Part shown: piece after piece, positions 37,662-46,226 of the stretch
Position numbering within the stretch: the stretch's first letter is position 1
How the letters are laid out: the number at the start of each line of letters is the position of its first letter
From: Hoeflea sp. YIM 152468
Lineage (GTDB): Bacteria; Pseudomonadota; Alphaproteobacteria; Rhizobiales; Rhizobiaceae
NCBI RefSeq assembly: GCF_029210485.1
Contig: NZ_JARGET010000014.1
Coordinates: 23,062-87,061 of the forward strand
Length of the DNA: 64,000 bases
Direction: 5' to 3'
Notes under the pieces: generated by a model
The model's input: the letters and a program-made list of their open reading frames with translations, nothing else
The model's database searches: none
Told to the model about the DNA's origin: nothing
Made by a program: the position numbers and the translations under genes

Positions 37662-37736
37662 GCGGGCGTAGCTCAGGGGTAGAGCACAACCTTGCCAAGG
37701 TTGGGGTCGGGCGTTCGAATCGCCTCGCCCGCTCCA
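37662..37736 (+). tRNA. tRNA-Gly (anticodon GCC)
   Basis: A 75-base cloverleaf has acceptor arms gcgggcg (37662-37668) and cgcccgc (37726-37732), discriminator U and encoded CCA (37734-37736). The D-arm is GCTC/GAGC, the anticodon stem CAACC/GGTTG with loop TTGCCAA (anticodon 37694-37696), and the T-arm loop TTCGAAT. U73 fits tRNA-Gly. No integrase lies nearby. Confidence 0.97.
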
Positions 37737-37970
37737 GTTTCTCGAAATCCTGCATGTCACGAATCGCGCCTTTCCGGCCAGCGATCAGCGGGCCTTGCCT
37801 TCCCACTCCGGTGCCCCCGCTCATGCGATTGGCGTTGCCACTCGCCGCCCTTGCCCCCTTTCCAGAGCGGATCCGTCAGCATTGCAAAGACCGGCCTCGA
37901 AAAGACAGATGGATTCCCTTATATGCACTTTGATTGGCAAATTCGGCCAACTCCGGCAAAGGGAAATTTC

Positions 37971-38393
37971 ATGGCGCATATAGATCAGACGGGGGATTGG
38001 CGGGACCGGCATGCGCCCTCACTGGCGGAGTTCGAATCCCTCGCCAGGGATGCCTATGCCCAATTGCCCGACAGATTTCGCTCCCAGACCGGCGACGTCG
38101 CCATCCTGATTGCCGATTTTCCCGATGACGAGATTTTCGAGGATCTCGGTCTGGAAACGCCGTTCGACCTTTTGGGGCTGTTCGAAGGGCGCGGCCTGAC
38201 CGAGCGCTTCACCATGGAGACCGGTGAACTGGCCAACCGTGTCCTGCTCTACCGGCGGCCGATTCTGGATTACTGGGCCGAAAACGACGAAACGCTGGGC
38301 GACATCATCAGTCATGTTCTGATCCACGAGATCGGCCATCATTTCGGCCTTTCCGACGAAGACATGGAGCTGATCGAGGCCGCAGTAACCTGA
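37971..38393 (+). CDS. Metallopeptidase-family (zincin, DUF1025-like) protein
   Basis: The 140-residue protein has the zinc-binding HExxH motif near the C-terminus: HVLIHEIGHHFGLSDEDMELIE. It belongs to the short acidic-tailed zincin family common in bacteria. The block VAILIADFPDDEIFEDLGLETPFDLLGLFEG matches the family's usual core. The function is unproven. ATG 37971 after AAAGGGAAA is chosen; the frame is open back to 37692 through the tRNA gene. Confidence 0.9.
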   Translation: MAHIDQTGDWRDRHAPSLAEFESLARDAYAQLPDRFRSQTGDVAILIADFPDDEIFEDLGLETPFDLLGLFEGRGLTERFTMETGELANRVLLYRRPILDYWAENDETLGDIISHVLIHEIGHHFGLSDEDMELIEAAVT

Positions 38394-38414
38394 CCATGGC
38401 CTGAGCTGGGCTCT

Positions 38415-39578
38415 TCAGCCGCAAATATCCCGGGCAAGACGTTCAAACAGCCGCACCCCGAGTGGGATCAGATCATCGGGAAAGTCATAATCGGGATTGT
38501 GCAAGCGCGGATGGTCGACCCCCGAACCCAGAACGAACAGGGCTGATTTCGCCACCGAACCAAACAGCCCGAAATCTTCCGACCAGCGAAAGGGCCGATC
38601 GAGGGTTTCAACCCTTGCGCCTTCCGAGGCAAAAGCCTGCATAACATGAGCGGTTGCCTCCGCATCATTGTGGCAAGCGGCAAATCTGTCTTCAGTGTCC
38701 AGGGTCATGGCAAGTCCGTGCTGTCTGGCGCAGCCAGCAGCCATTTCGCGCGCGGCCAGCATCAGCCGCGATTGCAGATCATCATCGATGCTGCGCACTG
38801 TGGCCCAGATCTCGGCTGCGCCCGGCGCGATGCCGAAGGCTGCTTCCCCCAGACGCGCGTGCACCAACGTCACCAGCGCGCTGCCACTCTCGAGCTCCAG
38901 ACGCGACGGCAGCAGGGGCAGGCCGGTCACCAGCTCGCACAGCGCCGCAGCGGGGCTTAACCCGGCTTCCGGCTGGGCTGCGTGCGCGGTCTTGCCTTCA
39001 AGTCGGATCCGGAGACCCTCGGAGGCGAAATTGAACGCTCCGGAGCGGATCCCGGCGACGCCCAAAGGCATTCCGGGAAGGTTGTGCAGGGCAAAGGCGA
39101 AGTCGGGGCGAATCGCTTCGAACGCCGGATCGGCGATCACCGCCGCCGCCCCGGCTCCGGTTTCCTCCGCCGGCTGGAACAGCACGATCACGCGACCGCG
39201 CGCTGGGCGCCGCCTGGCCAGGGCGCCCGCCAGTCCGGCCATGATGGCCATGTGTCCGTCATGACCGCAAAGGTGCCCCTTGCCGTCCACCTGCGAGCGC
39301 CATTCCCGGATCGCGATTTCCCGGATAGGAAGCCCGTCGAGTTCACAGCGAAACAGCAATGCCGGTCCGGGGTGTCCACTGTCGAAAACGGCGGCCACGC
39401 CATGCCCGCCAAGCCCGGTGACCAGCCGATCCGGCTTCAACGCCGCCACATGGCGCGCAATCAGTGCTGCCGTCTGTTTTTCCTCGCCCGAGATCTCCGG
39501 CGCCCGGTGCAAATTCCGGCGCAACCGTACCAGACCGGTCACATCCGAGACGTCAAACGCCAGCGGCACCGGACTCAT
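38415..39578 (-). CDS. M20-family amidohydrolase
   Basis: The 387-residue amidohydrolase is of the IAA-amino-acid hydrolase / hippurate hydrolase type. Metal ligands are in CGHDGHMAIMAG and QPAEETGAGA, with the N-terminal LRRNLHRAPEISGEEKQTA and a late HNPDYDFPDDLI. It probably cleaves N-acyl amino acids or peptides. Its start overlaps the DUF1737 stop by 4 bases (ATGA), so the two are coupled, with the CoA-ester lyase gene upstream. Confidence 0.9.
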   Translation of the reverse strand: MSPVPLAFDVSDVTGLVRLRRNLHRAPEISGEEKQTAALIARHVAALKPDRLVTGLGGHGVAAVFDSGHPGPALLFRCELDGLPIREIAIREWRSQVDGKGHLCGHDGHMAIMAGLAGALARRRPARGRVIVLFQPAEETGAGAAAVIADPAFEAIRPDFAFALHNLPGMPLGVAGIRSGAFNFASEGLRIRLEGKTAHAAQPEAGLSPAAALCELVTGLPLLPSRLELESGSALVTLVHARLGEAAFGIAPGAAEIWATVRSIDDDLQSRLMLAAREMAAGCARQHGLAMTLDTEDRFAACHNDAEATAHVMQAFASEGARVETLDRPFRWSEDFGLFGSVAKSALFVLGSGVDHPRLHNPDYDFPDDLIPLGVRLFERLARDICG

Positions 39579-39784
39579 TGCTGACCGAGCTTCATCTCCG
39601 GATCATAATCCTTGCCCTCGATCTCCTTGGTGACGGCCTGGCCGCACTCCATCACGCCGGTCGCCGCATTGAAAGCCAATGTCGGCGAGCCGTGCAACAC
39701 CCAGCCCCTGGACAGCGCCAGGCTGACCTTGTGGCAGAAATCGGCGCCCTGATCAGGCCCGGTGAGAAACCGGTACAGTTTCAT
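39575..39784 (-). CDS. DUF1737 domain-containing protein
   Basis: The 69-residue protein starts MKLYRFLTGPDQGADFCHKVSLAL and has GWVLHGSPTLAFNAATGVMECGQAV, the DUF1737 pattern. Its function is unknown. In-frame ATGs at 39793 and 39790 are possible; 39784 gives the family start. It is coupled to the M20 hydrolase downstream and follows the CoA-ester lyase gene. Confidence 0.85.
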   Translation of the reverse strand: MKLYRFLTGPDQGADFCHKVSLALSRGWVLHGSPTLAFNAATGVMECGQAVTKEIEGKDYDPEMKLGQQ

Positions 39785-39789
39785 GATCA

Positions 39790-40710
39790 TCATGCTCCTT
39801 GTTCGCGCGCCGCGATGAGCGCGGCTTTCTCGATCACCCGCTCGGCTATGTCCAGATGCAACCGCTCGACCATCCGCCCATCAAGGCTGATGACACCACG
39901 CGCCTGATTCTCCGGCAAGGCGAAGGCTGCGGCGATGGCCTTCGCCTCGGCCAGTTGTTCCGATGCAATACCGAAGGCTGCGTTCGCCGGGGCAATTTGC
40001 GACGGATGGATCAGGGTCTTGCCATCAAATCCCATCGCCTGGCCGTCACGGCATTCCTGCGCCAGACTCTCTTGATTCCGGAAGTCGTTGAAAACCCCAT
40101 CGAGCACGTCAATCCCGTAGGCGCGCGCCGCAAGCACAATCTGCATCAGCCAGGGGGAGAGCCACGGCCGGCCCGGCAATGGCGCAACGCCGGTCTCCTT
40201 GATCAGATCATTGGTTCCGGTGATGAAACAATCAAGCCGTGCGCCGTCGGTCCGGGCTGTTCGTGCGATCTGCCCCGCATTCATCACCCCCCGCGGTGTT
40301 TCGATCATCGCCCAAAGCCGCAATGTCGCCGGTGCATCGGTCTGCGCCAGCGCGTCCTCGACCGCGACAATGTCCTCGGGCGTTTCGACCTTCGGAATCA
40401 GGATTGCATCGGGTTTGCAGCCGCGCGCTGCCAGCAGATCCTCGCCCCCCCACGGCGAAGACAGCGTGTTGATGCGGACGATGGTTTCCATCCCTGCCGG
40501 CAGGGCTTTTGCCCGGCCGTCTTTGAAAAATCCGCGCAGGCTTTCCCGGGCCTCTTCCTTGTTGCCCGGCGCGACGGAATCCTCAAGATCGAAAATCACG
40601 CTGTCGCAGCCAAGCCCCGGCAGCTTGTCGAGCGCGCGGGCATTGGTGGCTGGCAGATACAGTACGGAGCGGCGCGGACGAACCGGGCGGGAGGAGGAGG
40701 TCTGGGTCAT
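39790..40710 (-). CDS. HpcH/HpaI-family CoA-ester lyase (CitE-like)
   Basis: The 306-residue TIM-barrel lyase is of the CitE / malyl-CoA or citramalyl-CoA group. Blocks are RRSVLYLPATNARALDKLPGL, SVIFDLEDSVAPGNKEEAR (Mg ligands), IVRINTLSSPWGGEDLLA and MGFDGKTLIHPSQIAPANAAF. The acyl-CoA substrate is not known; no citF partner is present. ATG 40710 is preferred over upstream frame extension. It heads a three-gene unit with DUF1737 and M20. Confidence 0.9.
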   Translation of the reverse strand: MTQTSSSRPVRPRRSVLYLPATNARALDKLPGLGCDSVIFDLEDSVAPGNKEEARESLRGFFKDGRAKALPAGMETIVRINTLSSPWGGEDLLAARGCKPDAILIPKVETPEDIVAVEDALAQTDAPATLRLWAMIETPRGVMNAGQIARTARTDGARLDCFITGTNDLIKETGVAPLPGRPWLSPWLMQIVLAARAYGIDVLDGVFNDFRNQESLAQECRDGQAMGFDGKTLIHPSQIAPANAAFGIASEQLAEAKAIAAAFALPENQARGVISLDGRMVERLHLDIAERVIEKAALIAAREQGA

Positions 40711-40868
40711 GTCGCTTTTATGGCCCTTGGCGACACGAGCTTGCAAGGGGCTTTTCGCACACCTGCCCTGGCACCGCCGCACCTGCAGCTCGGCAGGAAC
40801 CGGCGGCAACTATTGAACGGTCCGCCAGCAATCCCCAGATATGATCTGTTGAACAAGGAATCGCCGTT

Positions 40869-41102
40869 ATGAGAAAAGTTCTCGCAGTCTTTGCCGGTCT
40901 CGGAGTGCTGTTTGCGGTCTTTGCCGGATTGGCACTGGCCGTTGTCGTTGGCCTCCTGGCCGCAGGCACACTTGCCGTGGCGCGTTTGTCGGGACGGCTC
41001 CAGCCGGCCATGGCCAAGGCCTCGACCACCGCCGGTCAGCATCACCGCACGCAGGAATACCGGGTCTGGAACGACGGCCGCGGCACCATCATAGACATGT
41101 AA
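40869..41102 (+). CDS. Small hypothetical membrane protein
   Basis: The 77-residue protein has one long hydrophobic helix (residues ~4-40: VFAGLGVLFAVFAGLALAVV, then VGLLAAGTLAVA) and a polar tail ending NDGRGTIIDM. The tail ending with a tyrosine-rich EYRVWNDGRGTIID pattern looks conserved, but I do not know the family. It has GAACAAGGAA before the start. leuD begins 121 bases downstream. Confidence 0.6.
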   Translation: MRKVLAVFAGLGVLFAVFAGLALAVVVGLLAAGTLAVARLSGRLQPAMAKASTTAGQHHRTQEYRVWNDGRGTIIDM

Positions 41103-41223
41103 GCTGCACCATTTAAGGGCAATTGCCGGTCTTCTTGCGGTGAAGTAGCGGGCAGGCACTTCTTTTTCCGCTGTTTGTTTGTTAGATGCTGCGGCACAGA
41201 CAGACAGACAGGACCATCAAGCC

Positions 41224-41829
41224 ATGGAAAAATTTACCCGCCTGACCGGCATCGCGGCCCCCCTCCCGGTCGTCAACATCGACACCGACATGATCATCCC
41301 CAAGGATTATCTCAAGACCATCAAGCGGACCGGTCTTGGCGAAGGCTTGTTCGCCGAAGCGCGCTACAACGAGGATGGCTCGGAGAACCCGGATTTCGTT
41401 CTCAACCAACCAGCGTGGCGCGAGGCGTCGATTCTGGTCGCAGGTGATAATTTCGGCTGCGGATCCTCGCGCGAGCACGCGCCCTGGGCACTGCTCGATT
41501 TTGGCATTCGTTGCGTCATCTCGACCAGCTTTGCCGATATTTTCTACAATAACTGCTTCAAGAACGGCATTCTGCCGATTGTGGTCAGCCAGGAAAACCT
41601 TGACAAGCTGATGGATGATGCCAGCCGCGGCGCCAATGCGCGGGTATCGATCGATCTCGCAGAACAGGAAATCCGCGGCCCGGATGGCGGCGTGATCAAA
41701 TTCGACATTGATGGCTTCAGAAAGCATTGCCTGCTCAATGGACTTGACGATATTGCATTGACTCTCGAGAAAGCGGACGCCATCGATAGCTATGAGGAAA
41801 AAGCATCCGGCAACCGCCCGTGGCTTTGA
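41224..41829 (+). CDS. leuD: 3-isopropylmalate dehydratase small subunit
   Basis: The 201-residue small subunit of isopropylmalate isomerase works with LeuC in leucine synthesis. The aconitase-swivel pattern is clear: [16 protein letters not shown] and the active-site loop [21 protein letters not shown]. The frame is open from 41179, but ATG 41224 gives the family start [17 protein letters not shown]. The leuC gene is not in the window. It is followed by a carrier-protein and ketosynthase pair before leuB. Confidence 0.96.
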   Translation: MEKFTRLTGIAAPLPVVNIDTDMIIPKDYLKTIKRTGLGEGLFAEARYNEDGSENPDFVLNQPAWREASILVAGDNFGCGSSREHAPWALLDFGIRCVISTSFADIFYNNCFKNGILPIVVSQENLDKLMDDASRGANARVSIDLAEQEIRGPDGGVIKFDIDGFRKHCLLNGLDDIALTLEKADAIDSYEEKASGNRPWL

Positions 41830-41910
41830 ATTTTGAATCAGGGAAGCAAGTAATCTTCAATCAGGAACCCGCATCAAACTGCAGCTAGGCATGAGTTGAA
41901 GGAAAAGCAT

Positions 41911-42165
41911 ATGTCCGACGATATCGAGACCTCGACCATTGCGCTGATCGCATCTGCCGGAGACATCGAAGCCGCGACGATCACCCGCGAGACCGAACTG
42001 GCCGAACTTGAGATTGATTCTCTTGTGTTGACCGAAATCGTGATGGACATTGAAGACAAGCACGACATCGAGATTGACTTGAACACAGCCGAAGCCTGGC
42101 AATCGCTCAAGACCGTCGGCGACATTGTTGACGTGGTGAAATCACTCGTCGCGGCCCAACACTGA
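41911..42165 (+). CDS. NodF-like acyl carrier protein
   Basis: The 84-residue acidic carrier protein has the phosphopantetheine Ser in ELEIDSLVLTE near residue 36. The segment IEIDLNTAEAWQSLKTVGDIVDVV is close in pattern to NodF, the special ACP of Nod-factor acyl synthesis, more than to AcpP. ATG 41911 follows AAGGAAAA. It lies two bases before a NodE-like ketosynthase, so the pair is probably a working unit. No other nod genes are present. Confidence 0.88.
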   Translation: MSDDIETSTIALIASAGDIEAATITRETELAELEIDSLVLTEIVMDIEDKHDIEIDLNTAEAWQSLKTVGDIVDVVKSLVAAQH

Positions 42166-42167
42166 TT

Positions 42168-43379
42168 ATGGATCAGCGGCGGGTCGTCATCACCGGCATG
42201 GGCGGAATTTGCGCTCTGGGCGGAAATTCCGACGAGATCTGGGACGGTATGAAGCAGGGCCGCGATGGCTGCAGGCCGTTGTCCTTCGATACGAGGGATC
42301 TCAAGACAGCGATCGGCTGCGGCATCACCGGCTATCCCGAAAATGACGGAATCGACAAACGCCATGGCCTGACCATGAGCGGGATCAGCCGCATTTCGGT
42401 GATCGCCGCGCGCGAGGCTGTGCGCAACGCCGGGCTGACGGCAGGTGAATTTGATCCGCAACGGGCCGGCGTCGTTGTTGGCGTCGGTATCTTCGGAACC
42501 GACGCAGTCGATCAAAGCTATGTCGATATTTTTCTCGAGAAAAAGAAGCGCGCCCATATCTTTACCGTTCCGCGTGTCATGCCGAGCGGGCCGTCCGGCC
42601 ACGTCTCCATCGACATCGGGCTCGAAGGTCCGGTATTCGGCGTGTCCTCGGCCTGCGCCTCCGGCAACCATGCGTTGATTTCAGCCGTCGACCAGATTCG
42701 TCTCGGACGCGCCGAGATCATGCTTGCGGGCGGAGCCGAGTTGGCTCTCGTTTATGGGCCGCTCAAGGCTTGGGAATCGCTGCGTGTTCTCGCCCGGTCG
42801 GTGTGCCGGCCATTCTCCGCTGATCGTGACGGGCTGGTGCTTGGCGATGGTGCGGCGGTGGCGGTTCTGGAATCCTATGACCACGCCAAGGCCCGCGGCG
42901 CCAACATACTGGCCGAAATCATCGGTGTGGGCATGTCCGGCGATGCATCCGACATCGTCAATCCAACCGTCGAGGGGCCGGCCGCCGCGATCCGCAACTG
43001 TCTGGCCGACGCGGGCATTTCCGCCGATCAGGTGGGCTACATCAACGCCCACGGCACCGCCACACAAACCAATGACCAGACCGAAACCCGGGTTATTCGC
43101 GCGGTTTTCGGGCAGGCCGCCGATACGGTTTCGGTTTCTTCGACCAAATCCATGCATGGCCACTGCCTCGGTGCCTCAAGTGCCATCGAACTGATTGCCT
43201 GCATCAATGCAGTGCGCGAGGGCGTCATTCCGCCAACCATCAATTACACCACCCCCGACCCGCTTTGCGATCTTGATGTCACTCCCAACGTGGCGCGCGA
43301 CAGGAAGATCGACATCGCCATTTCCAATGCGTTTGCCTTTGGCGGCACCAACGCTGTGGTTGCGATCAAGAGGGTTTAG
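42168..43379 (+). CDS. NodE/FabF-like beta-ketoacyl-ACP synthase
   Basis: The 403-residue KAS II-fold enzyme has the Cys-His-His triad: SSACASGNHA, YINAHGTATQTND and SSTKSMHGHCLGASSAIE. The opening RRVVITGMGGICALG and the segment KRAHIFTVPRVMPSGPSG resemble NodE closely. It would elongate an acyl chain held on the carrier protein encoded just upstream. The product chain is unknown. Its stop lies 93 bases before leuB. Confidence 0.92.
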   Translation: MDQRRVVITGMGGICALGGNSDEIWDGMKQGRDGCRPLSFDTRDLKTAIGCGITGYPENDGIDKRHGLTMSGISRISVIAAREAVRNAGLTAGEFDPQRAGVVVGVGIFGTDAVDQSYVDIFLEKKKRAHIFTVPRVMPSGPSGHVSIDIGLEGPVFGVSSACASGNHALISAVDQIRLGRAEIMLAGGAELALVYGPLKAWESLRVLARSVCRPFSADRDGLVLGDGAAVAVLESYDHAKARGANILAEIIGVGMSGDASDIVNPTVEGPAAAIRNCLADAGISADQVGYINAHGTATQTNDQTETRVIRAVFGQAADTVSVSSTKSMHGHCLGASSAIELIACINAVREGVIPPTINYTTPDPLCDLDVTPNVARDRKIDIAISNAFAFGGTNAVVAIKRV

Positions 43380-43472
43380 AATCCGATTCCCGGTCCGGTT
43401 GGCCTTGGGTTCGCCGGATCATTTTGTTTGGCGGGTTGCCCCGGCGAATAACTATCTTGAAAGGTATGATCC

Positions 43473-44576
43473 ATGACGTCTCGCTCTCTTTTCCTTCTTC
43501 CAGGTGATGGCATCGGTCCTGAGGCCATGGATGAGGTCCGCAAGGTGATCAGCTTCATGAACGAGAAGGAGGCTGCCGGCTTCTCGATTGATGAAGGTCT
43601 TGTCGGCGGCTGTGCCTACGACGCCCACGGTCAGTCGATCTCCGATGCCGACATGGAAAAGGCCATGGCTGCCGATGCTGTGCTTTTCGGCGCCGTTGGC
43701 GGACCCAAATGGGATGACGTGCCTTACGAAGTGCGCCCGGAAGCAGGTCTGTTGCGTTGCCGCAAGGACATGGAACTGTTCGCCAATCTGCGTCCCGCGA
43801 TCTGCTATCCGGCGCTGGCGAATTCATCGTCGCTGAAGCAGGACGTGATTGAAGGCCTCGACATCCTGATCGTGCGTGAGCTCACAGGCGGTGTCTATTT
43901 CGGCGAGCCCAAGGAGATCATCGACCTCGGCAACGGCCAGAAGCGCGGCATTGATACGCAGGTCTATGACACCTACGAAATCGAACGTATTTCGGCAGTC
44001 GCCTTCGAGCTGGCCCGGACCCGCAGGAACGAAGTCTGCTCAATGGAAAAACGCAACGTCATGAAATCCGGCGTGTTGTGGAACGAGGTGGTCACAGCCA
44101 CCCACAAGGCGCGGTTCTCCGATGTCAAACTGAGCCACATGCTGGCCGATGCCGGTGGCATGCAGCTGGTCCGCTGGCCCAAGCAGTTTGACGTCATCGT
44201 CACCGACAATCTCTTCGGCGACATGCTGTCCGATATCGCAGCGATGCTCACCGGTTCGCTCGGCATGCTTCCGTCCGCCTCGCTCGGCGCTCCCGATGCC
44301 AAGACCGGCAAGCGCAAGGCCTTGTACGAGCCGGTTCACGGCTCGGCTCCCGATATCGCCGGCCAGGGCATCGCCAACCCGATCGCCATGATTGCATCCT
44401 TTGCCATGTGTCTGCGCTATTCGTTCAACATGGTGGCGGAAGCCGATCGCCTCGAAGCCGCCATTGCGGCTGTGCTCGATCAGGGCCTGCGCACCGGCGA
44501 CATCATGTCCGATGGCTGCAAGCAGATCTCTACAGCTGAAATGGGCGACGCCATCCTGGCAGCCTACGCCGGCTGA
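43473..44576 (+). CDS. leuB: 3-isopropylmalate dehydrogenase
   Basis: The 367-residue NAD-dependent enzyme oxidises and decarboxylates 3-isopropylmalate. Typical blocks are [49 protein letters not shown] and [26 protein letters not shown]. The length is normal. It follows the NodE-like gene and is followed by a strong terminator, so leuD, the ACP, the ketosynthase and leuB may share a transcript. Confidence 0.97.
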   Translation: MTSRSLFLLPGDGIGPEAMDEVRKVISFMNEKEAAGFSIDEGLVGGCAYDAHGQSISDADMEKAMAADAVLFGAVGGPKWDDVPYEVRPEAGLLRCRKDMELFANLRPAICYPALANSSSLKQDVIEGLDILIVRELTGGVYFGEPKEIIDLGNGQKRGIDTQVYDTYEIERISAVAFELARTRRNEVCSMEKRNVMKSGVLWNEVVTATHKARFSDVKLSHMLADAGGMQLVRWPKQFDVIVTDNLFGDMLSDIAAMLTGSLGMLPSASLGAPDAKTGKRKALYEPVHGSAPDIAGQGIANPIAMIASFAMCLRYSFNMVAEADRLEAAIAAVLDQGLRTGDIMSDGCKQISTAEMGDAILAAYAG

Positions 44577-44605
44577 CACATCGAGCCAATCGCTCCAGAC
44601 ACCAG

Positions 44606-44638
44606 CCCGGCCCGGCATCATGCCCGGCCGGGTTTTTT
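44606..44638 (+). terminator. Rho-independent terminator of leuB
   Basis: A 12-bp GC-rich stem with one C-C mismatch (44606-44617 with 44621-44632), 3-base loop and six T (44633-44638). It starts 30 bases after the leuB stop. Confidence 0.88.
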
Positions 44639-44947
44639 CATGCCGTGGTCAGACTTCGTCGCGCAAGCATCGACTGCCATACCGCGCTGAGCAAAGCTCG
44701 AACCGGACGCAGCCGGGATCAAATCAGCTGCCTTTGTCTGGCAATCATGCTGACCGGGGCAGGCACGATCAAAAGTTCGATTCTGCGATGGAATTGACAT
44801 TTTGCGGCACTTGCATCAAAACACCGCCACCATGCGCACCACGAGCAAAACCAAAACCACGATCTGACCCGTTCCGCCCCTCACTCTCCCCGGGGCGGGA
44901 AGAGTGGCGCTTGACCGTTAACCGGGGGAGAGAGGAGCACGGGAACC
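44639..44947 (+). other. Non-coding leader region before asd
   Basis: These 309 bases hold no convincing gene. TTGACA at 44794-44799 may be a -35 with a poor AT-rich -10 near 44816-44821. A dyad at 44872-44901 (ttccgcccc and ggggcgggaa, one bulged G) lies in the leader, and AGAGAGGAG precedes asd. Confidence 0.4.
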
Positions 44948-45979
44948 ATGGGTTTCAAAATCGCAATCGCCGGGGCGACGGGCAATGTCGGCCGCGAAAT
45001 GCTCAACATTCTTGCAGAGCGCGCCTTTCCTGTCAGCGAAGTCGTCGCCCTTGCCTCAAGCCGCTCGGTCGGCACCGAAGTGACCTTTGGTGACAAGACC
45101 CTGAAGGTCAAGAACCTCGAGACCTATGATTTCTCCGATACCGACCTCTGTCTGATGTCGGCCGGGGGTACGGTGAGCAAGAAATGGTCACCCAAGATTG
45201 GTGCTCAGGGCTGCATCGTCATCGACAATTCCTCGGCCTGGCGTTACGACGCCGATGTGCCGCTGATCGTGCCCGAAGTGAACCCGGACGCCATTGCCGG
45301 CTACACCAAGCGCAATATCATCGCCAACCCCAACTGCTCCACCGCTCAGCTGGTGGTAGCGCTCAAGCCGCTGCATGACCATGCCAGGATCAAGCGTCTG
45401 GTTGTCTCGACCTACCAGTCGGTCTCCGGCGCCGGCAAGGATGGTATGGACGAGCTGTTCAACCAGACCAGGGCCGTGTTTGTTGCCGATCCGATCAGCA
45501 GTCAGAAATTCACCAAGCGGATCGCCTTCAACCTCATTCCGCACATCGATGACTTCATGGAAGACGGCTACACCAAGGAAGAATGGAAGGTGCTGGCCGA
45601 AACCAAGAAGATGCTTGATCCGAAGATCAAGGTCACCTGCACGGCTGTGCGCGTGCCGGTGTTCATCGGGCATTCGGAATCGGTCAACATCGAGTTTGAA
45701 AACGAGATTTCGGCGGAAGAAGCCCGCAACATTCTGCGTGACGCGCCGGGATGCCAGGTCATCGACAAGCATGAGGACGGCGGCTACATCACGCCTTACG
45801 AATGCGCTGGTGAAGACGCGACCTTCATTTCCCGCATTCGCGAGGATCCGACGGTTGAGAACGGTCTTAACATCTGGGTCGTGGCGGACAATCTGCGCAA
45901 GGGCGCGGCGCTCAACACCATCCAGATCGCCGAACTGCTGGTCAATCGCCGGCTGCTCAAACCGCGCCTGGCTGCCTGA
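44948..45979 (+). CDS. asd: Aspartate-semialdehyde dehydrogenase
   Basis: The 343-residue enzyme reduces aspartyl phosphate to the semialdehyde, feeding lysine, diaminopimelate, threonine and methionine. Signatures are IAIAGATGNVGREMLNILAER, the catalytic Cys in NPNCSTAQLV, and TYQSVSGAGKDGMDEL. The length is normal. It is flanked by terminators, so it is probably transcribed alone. Confidence 0.97.
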   Translation: MGFKIAIAGATGNVGREMLNILAERAFPVSEVVALASSRSVGTEVTFGDKTLKVKNLETYDFSDTDLCLMSAGGTVSKKWSPKIGAQGCIVIDNSSAWRYDADVPLIVPEVNPDAIAGYTKRNIIANPNCSTAQLVVALKPLHDHARIKRLVVSTYQSVSGAGKDGMDELFNQTRAVFVADPISSQKFTKRIAFNLIPHIDDFMEDGYTKEEWKVLAETKKMLDPKIKVTCTAVRVPVFIGHSESVNIEFENEISAEEARNILRDAPGCQVIDKHEDGGYITPYECAGEDATFISRIREDPTVENGLNIWVVADNLRKGAALNTIQIAELLVNRRLLKPRLAA

Positions 45980-45987
45980 TGCAGCTC

Positions 45988-46013
45988 GCGTTCAAATGCA
46001 TCCCTTTGAACGC
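45988..46013 (+). repeat. Inverted repeat after asd
   Basis: Perfect 9-bp arms gcgttcaaa (45988-45996) and tttgaacgc (46005-46013), 8-base loop. It is the first of three structures in the asd 3' region; no T tract follows. Confidence 0.45.
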
Positions 46014-46036
46014 GGCCGACATGCACGGTTTCCAGG

Positions 46037-46086
46037 CGATGCAGCCACCGTTGCGCATCCCGCCGGATGCGGCCTGCTGCAGCTCC
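46037..46086 (+). repeat. Palindromic intergenic repeat, copy A
   Basis: ATGCAGC and GCTGCAG-type arms surround TTGCGCATCCCGCCGGATGC, which contains the perfect hairpin GCATCC-CGCC-GGATGC (46055-46070). It matches copy B (56621-56664) along nearly its whole length, including TTGCGCATCYCGCCGGAYGC. Confidence 0.6.
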
Positions 46087-46104
46087 AGGCGACTGTTGAA
46101 CTTC

Positions 46105-46142
46105 AAGACCCCGCCCATGCGCTGCAAGGGCGGGGTCTTTCC
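46105..46142 (+). terminator. Rho-independent terminator after asd
   Basis: A perfect 12-bp stem aagaccccgccc (46105-46116) and gggcggggtctt (46128-46139), an 11-base loop and a short T run. It lies after the repeat and before the lytic transglycosylase. Confidence 0.82.
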
Positions 46143-46226
46143 TGTCCGGACGGATCGTGACTTTTTCCCGAATCGCTGGCAATGTCCGCTTCGGACCGGT
46201 TTCACGTGACCTAGGGAAAACTTGGT

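Noticed and set aside
37662..37736. tRNA-Gly as phage attachment site
   Set aside because: No integrase, no direct repeat of the tRNA 3' end and no phage gene nearby.
41911..43379. Evidence of nodulation
   Set aside because: NodF/NodE-like genes alone do not show Nod-factor synthesis; no nodABC is seen in the window.
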